A DNA stretch of 64,000 nt from Medicago truncatula (taxonomy: Eukaryota; Streptophyta; Magnoliopsida; Fabales; Fabaceae): NCBI RefSeq assembly GCF_003473485.1, contig NC_053048.1:46450255-46514254 (forward strand). The letters are read 5' to 3'. Below the pieces are notes generated by a model, which did not search any database, was not told where the DNA came from, and was given only the letters and a program-made list of their open reading frames with translations. This document shows, one piece after another, positions 59,806-64,000 of this stretch. Both the position numbers and the translations under genes were made by a program. How positions within the stretch are numbered: position 1 is the stretch's first letter; each line of letters begins with the position of its first letter.

Positions 59806-60394
59806 TCTATCGTAAAATATAAGAAAGTCATACTTAACAAAAAAAAATTCCAATAATTATCAATATATAATATATGTGTAATAACGATAGGTTAGTGCAT
59901 ACCCTTTCTTGTAGGTGCAACATTCTTCAATGTTGGGATTTATAAGCAACTTGGTTTAATCAAAAAAATACGACGTACGATTAATTTGAAGTAAGATGAT
60001 TTAACCGAAGGATGAAGGATGAAGTATGACTTATAAATACTATTTGATGTTACTTATATAGAGATTTGAAAGATGATTAGTTTGACATAAAGTGGCACAT
60101 ATGTAGACAGAGTTAGTTACCAAAGACTTTTCTTTGGTGGCACAAATTTAATGAGAATTTTTTTTAGCAAAAGTTTGTTTAGAAAAACATAGTTAACAAA
60201 AACAAAAAAAAATCATATGGGGATCGGTGTTTATATTGCCAAATAAATAGAAAAAATAGCACTACCAAAAAAATAGAAAATAAACTATGATGTCCATAAA
60301 AAAAAAATTATGAAAGGAAAAAAAACAAACTAAGATTATGGAAGGAAAAAAAAAACGTATTTAGTAGTTTATGACACAAATTTAGCAAATGTTT

Positions 60395-60418
60395 GTTCAA
60401 TTGCTTAAATATATGTTA

Positions 60419-60472
<54 letters not shown>

Positions 60473-60560
60473 ATGTCAATATTAAATTTAGCAAAAGTTT
60501 GTTCAATTACTTAAATATATGTTAAACAATAATAATAATAATAATGAGATGTCAATATTC
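60395..60560. repeat. (AAT)n microsatellite in a tandem duplication
   Basis: TTTGTTCAATTGCTTAAATA, TATGTTAAA, an (AAT)n run of about 16 units and GAGATGTCAATATT (60395-60483) are followed by a second copy (60490-60560) with only five AAT units. Near the distal end of the Helitron. Confidence 0.85.
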
Positions 60561-60960
60561 AAATGACAAAATTAACCTCAAATTTTAACTCCAAAAAGTT
60601 GTTTAAGACAACTTAAGACCTTTTAAAAATAAAATTTTGTCGAAATCTTGGAGGCATGACCCTGATAATAATAATTTTGCATTGAGATTGAAATAGTGAC
60701 CAGAATATGGGAAGTAGATAAAATTTGTATGGTTTATCAAAATAGAACTATATTAATTAATTTTCTAAGTGCTTATGTGAATGGATTTGTTTGTGCATGG
60801 ATTATCCATTTTATTAATAATTAACCTTTAAAATTTTAACACTTGAATTTACTTGAAACACTTTTAAGATTAATATATAAAAATCTTAAACTGTATTATT
60901 AAAAAAAAAAAAAAAACTTTATGGTTATATCCTCGTTGTAATGTGGATGTGAGGTAAGCC

Positions 60961-61245
60961 GTGGGTCTCTTTCATGCTCTCTGGTGGGTTCATGACCTAC
61001 GGTTAGACAACGTTAATTTTGCATTTGATTCCAAAATGGTGGTCTATCATTTTAACAAAGGAAGTGATGATGTAGCTGAGTTTGGTTATATTTTGAATGT
61101 AAACATTAGTGTAATTCTTATTTTGGAATCTCTTGTTGAGTTTAGTGGGAGACAAGACAATGATCGCTCATACATTAGCAAAGGTAGCCACATCCATTCA
61201 ATAGCAACATGTATCGAACAATTGATTATGAACAAAATGTTATAA
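60961..61245 (+). pseudogene. LINE fragment (RNase H-like domain)
   Basis: Reads ALWWVHDLRLDNVNFAFDSK, VVYHFNKGSDDVAEFGYIL and SLVEFSGRQDNDRSYISKGS, the RVT_3-type RNase H domain of plant LINEs (D.K.VV.....D..EFG.I......FS.RQAN). The catalytic Asp in FAFDSK is visible; the N-terminal part is lost. Confidence 0.75.
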
Positions 61246-61303
61246 GAATCCTTTCTTAAAAATAAAAAATACGATGTTTTATAAAACAATGTGAAGATAC
61301 TTA

Positions 61304-61680
61304 GACTTTGTTTGAAAGTTTGGAGGGGATGGTAGGGCTTTTAGGGTGAAAAATATATGGGAAAAGGGAGAAATCTTTTATATTTTTTGTAAGAGTGTTT
61401 TTTTAGAAAATGATAAATTAATACAAATACATTTTTAATTTTAAGAATATTATAATAAAAACATAGATTGAATTTGAAAAATTCATATAAACCCTCCTCC
61501 AATACAATTTTTAAATATTTTTGAGTTAGTTCGAATTAGGAAGAGTTGTATTATGAAGAAAAAAAAATGAACTCTCTGAAACCCTCCCCCTCAAAGTCAT
61601 CCATTTCTTCTACTTGCATCTTTATTTTTTTTAAAGTTCTTCCCTCGCTTTTCCTCCAAACTCGCAAACAAAACCTTCAA
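61304..61680. mobile_element. Degenerate MITE
   Basis: ACTTTGTTTGAAAGTTTGGAGG at the left faces the complement of TTTTGTTTGCGAGTTTGGAGG at the right. Pairing inside is poor. No gene. 61690-62030 shows nothing coding; from about 62030 the 3' untranslated region of copy D begins. Confidence 0.4.
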
Positions 61681-62130
61681 GAACAATTACAATATGCTGA
61701 GTTATATTCAAATGTTTAGATATATAGTTATATAATTTTGTAATCTCCAGAATTTTCTTAATCATAGTGATAATGATTTCATTATATGTTTCTTTAAGGT
61801 AAATTATTTCAATGGTATGCTATCGTTTACCCATTGATTATGACATTAATGCAGGTGCCACATGACATTTCTTATAGCTAAGAAAGTCGAGAAAATTTGG
61901 ATTTGCGTCATTACTTGTGGTAAAAAAATATTGACGAATTGATACTATTAAAAAAAATATTAAAGATAAAATTTAAACAATTTCAACTAAAGGTTTTCTG
62001 TTCAATTATAACCTTAGTCTTTTCCTCAAATTAGAGGAGTGAAATCAAAAAAAAAATCTCTGATAGTTAGCCACTTGTGCTGAAATCAGGTGATGGTATT
62101 TTCTTTTCAGATGCTAAAGCAACATTTACA

Positions 62131-64000
62131 TTAATTGGAATCAAAAAGAATGTGCTTGATATCATCCAATGAGAGTTGAGTATTTCCATTAAATGGAGTA
62201 CTGGACTCATTTGCATTTTGAGATATGTTCTGAGATACTAAGTTTTGAACATAAGAAATGTTTTGATTAGTATTCTCAGCCCCACTTGAGTCTCTAGCTA
62301 GAAAACCTTCATTTTGAATCCCACCATGAGGATTCTGCTGGAAAACATCTTGCACTGTAGCTCCACTGTTGATGATATTTTCATTTTGACTTCCAATTTG
62401 ATGCTCGTTTAAGTACCGATTTGTGTTCAGGCGAGCCACATAACTCGAAAGAGATTCATCACCCTGAAAATTATTATATCCATAAAGATTCTGGATACTA
62501 TTTGATTGGTAACTTGGTTGAGTTTCATATGCTAGACTGTGGCTTGGTTGTGTGAGCAGTGGATTAATTGCATTGGTGATCCGAATGCCATCTTGTCCAT
62601 AACCATTTCTACTATTTGAAAACCCTGTCGCAGCAGCAGCATTAGATCTATCACTGTATTGCGTATTGATGTGATTGCTAAAACCAGGTGCACCAGGAGC
62701 AGTAACGTGGTTCATTGTCACAGGGTTCCCGGTACCAACTCCATGTCCTCGCTTCTTTTGGATGGCATGGTTTCGTACACCTAGAGGCATTCTTGCAGCG
62801 GTATTAGAAGGATATCTGTTTCTCGCCAACGTAGGTCCGGATTCTTGACATATACCATTGTTTGCGCCATTCGGGATTGTAAAGTTGGAAGCTGTGGAGC
62901 ACCCAGGGGCATTATTTGGCCTGGATATCTGATTCTGTAATCTGTAATTTTGTAAGGGCATTGCATTGATTGTAATCGGCTGAGACGCCTGATTTTGGGG
63001 TATGAGATTTACTGATTGTGGATGTGTTGCAGTTGACCTTGAGGCTTGGTTCTGTAGTCCAGAACCTAGTGAAGAGCATGCATTCATTGTAATCTGCCGA
63101 GAAACCTGATTTTGAGGCATGAGATTTACTGAGTGTGGATGTGTTGCAGTTGACCTTGAGGCTTGGTTCTGTAGTCCAGAACCCAGTGAAGAGCATGCAT
63201 TCATTGTAATCTGCCGAGAAACCTGATTTTGAGGCATGAGATTTACTGAGTGTGGATGTGTTTCAGTTGACCTTGAGGCTTGGTTCTGTAGTCCAGAACC
63301 TAGTGAAGAGTATGCATTCATTGTAATCTGCCGAGAAGCCTGATTTTGAGGCATGAGATTTACTGAGAGTGGATGCGTTTCGGCTGACCTTGAGACCTGA
63401 AGCTGAAGTCCAGAACCTAGTGAGGAGCGTGCATTCATTGCAATCGGCAGATAAGCCTGATTTTGAGGTATGAGATTTACTGAGTGTGGATGTGTTTCAG
63501 TTGACCTTGAGACCTGATTCTGTAATCTAGAACTTAGTGAGGAGCATGCATTCCAATAAGCCTGATTTTGAGGTATGAGATTTGCTGAGAGCGGAAGCAA
63601 TGCAGTTGACCTTGATGTGTGATTCACTAACACAGAATTTGGAGACAACCGTGCGGTTTCAAGCGGCAACATATGGTTAGGCTGAGAATTCACAACATTA
63701 CCACTTTTGGTTGAAGCTGACAAGGAATCTTGTCTCAGAGTTTTCCATATGTCAGACTTATCAGTTGCATGACAATGATCTGTATTTAAAAGGCCATCCC
63801 CCCACTTCAGACATGGTGCTGGAGAGTCACACACATAACAGTGGCACTGTGTATCACCAAAGTTATAAATCAAAGTAATAAAAAGCATATGTTACTATCA
63901 AATAACATATGAGAATAATAATTATATGAGTAAACAAGGTACTGCAAATATAATTTCTAAATTCTAACATAGTCTTAATCAACTATTTATTTTTACCTGG
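62131..64000 (-). CDS. RIN13-like gene, copy D (partial, continues beyond the window)
   Basis: The large exon 3 spans 63846-62131 (571 residues to the stop). The preceding intron (63998-63847 on this strand) is complete, and the last 4 bases of exon 2 lie at the window edge; exon 1 is outside. It opens with CHCYVCDSPAPCLKW and TDHCHATDKSDIWKTLR, so the conserved core is kept. A tandem array of five 39-residue units follows (62959-63543), then a Asn/Gln/Ser-rich tail ending in NESSTPFNGNTQ LSLDDIKHILFDSN. The tail after the array is longer than in A (FLARDSSG, LVSQNISQNAN are absent there). It is probably a working gene judging by the open frame, disordered and Gln/Asn-rich. Function as for copy A: by family, an immune-related partner of RPM1-type receptors; not shown by the sequence itself. 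Confidence 0.7.
62959..63543 (-). repeat. 117-bp in-frame tandem array in copy D
   Basis: Five units of 39 residues, consensus SSLGSGLQNQASRSTETHPH then SVNLMPQNQASRQITMNAC. The two units around 63060-63300 are almost the same in DNA. Gene A has one diverged counterpart (QNQISTQNN / SRSTETNPLAGNPLPQYQAS region). Confidence 0.9.

Larger units (their letters stand above)
55687..60700 (-). mobile_element. Helitron with RPA1-like and PIF1-helicase gene remains
   Basis: The 3' end is at 55687: on the minus strand CCCGTGCATCGCACGGG hairpin, TCTAAATA, then CTAG before a host T. It carries a PIF1-type helicase remnant and an RPA1-like gene, the typical cargo of plant Helitrons. The other border is estimated from copy B: the upstream sequence shared by B and C is continuous in B (TTACTCCTTTTGAATAGATA at about 49000, then AATATGGGCCGTAG) but in C is split between 55685 (TTTACTCCTTTTGAATAAA) and about 60705 (AATATGGGAAGTAG). 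The 5' TC end is not fixed to the base. The element is defective: helicase and RPA1-like gene are both broken, and the Rep domain is missing. Confidence 0.8.

Overview
This is a plant nuclear window: AT-rich, with spliced genes using GT..AG introns of plant type, a tRNA-derived SINE, MITEs, Mutator-like elements, Helitrons and LINE remains. Gene content (cytokinin-type response regulators without output domain, a REM/DUF313 B3 factor, a PDR-type ABCG transporter, AMT1, RPM1-interacting-protein-13-like genes) points to a dicot, and the overall look is that of a legume, probably Medicago. The species call is inference from familiarity, not proven by the sequence.

Layout. 0.2-1.4 kb holds a decayed 3' piece of an eIF3a gene. 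3.2-4.2 kb holds a broken receiver-only response regulator, whose healthy paralogue lies at 26.2-26.8 kb (both minus strand, with related leader and promoter sequence). 6.3-7.2 kb is a B3-domain gene. 8-10.5 kb is a transposon cluster including a Mutator-like element with an exact 9-bp target duplication. 10.5-17.0 kb is a 23-exon PDR transporter (minus) whose exons all join in phase except exon 5, which lacks one base. 19.8-24.1 kb is an intact WDR70-type WD40 gene (plus), with a large inverted-repeat element just upstream and a fresh SINE in intron 3. 28.8-29.9 kb has fragments of an importin-5 gene and of an unknown gene. 31.4-32.9 kb is an intronless AMT1 ammonium transporter (minus). 33-41 kb is mostly transposon-derived, including a Helitron-type end followed by a nested tandem repeat.

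41.9-64 kb is the most interesting part: a minus-strand cluster of RPM1-interacting-protein-13-like (RIN13-like) genes. Copy A (42.1-44.8 kb) is complete. Copies B (47.2-48.6) and C (51.6-55.2) have lost the Cys-rich core. Copy D (62.1-64.0) runs off the window. A small fifth remnant sits at 46.8 kb. Different copies have turned different stretches of the same large exon into in-frame tandem arrays. Copies A and D share a 242-bp block with no difference, intron included, next to diverged exon sequence. The promoter of C carries a ~5 kb Helitron with a truncated PIF1-type helicase and a broken RPA1-like gene; the corresponding promoter of B serves as the empty site.

Five LINE fragments, all on the plus strand, are scattered through the window. 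The genes do not form a shared pathway. The notable themes are tandem duplication followed by decay (response regulators, RIN13-like genes) and heavy transposon traffic.
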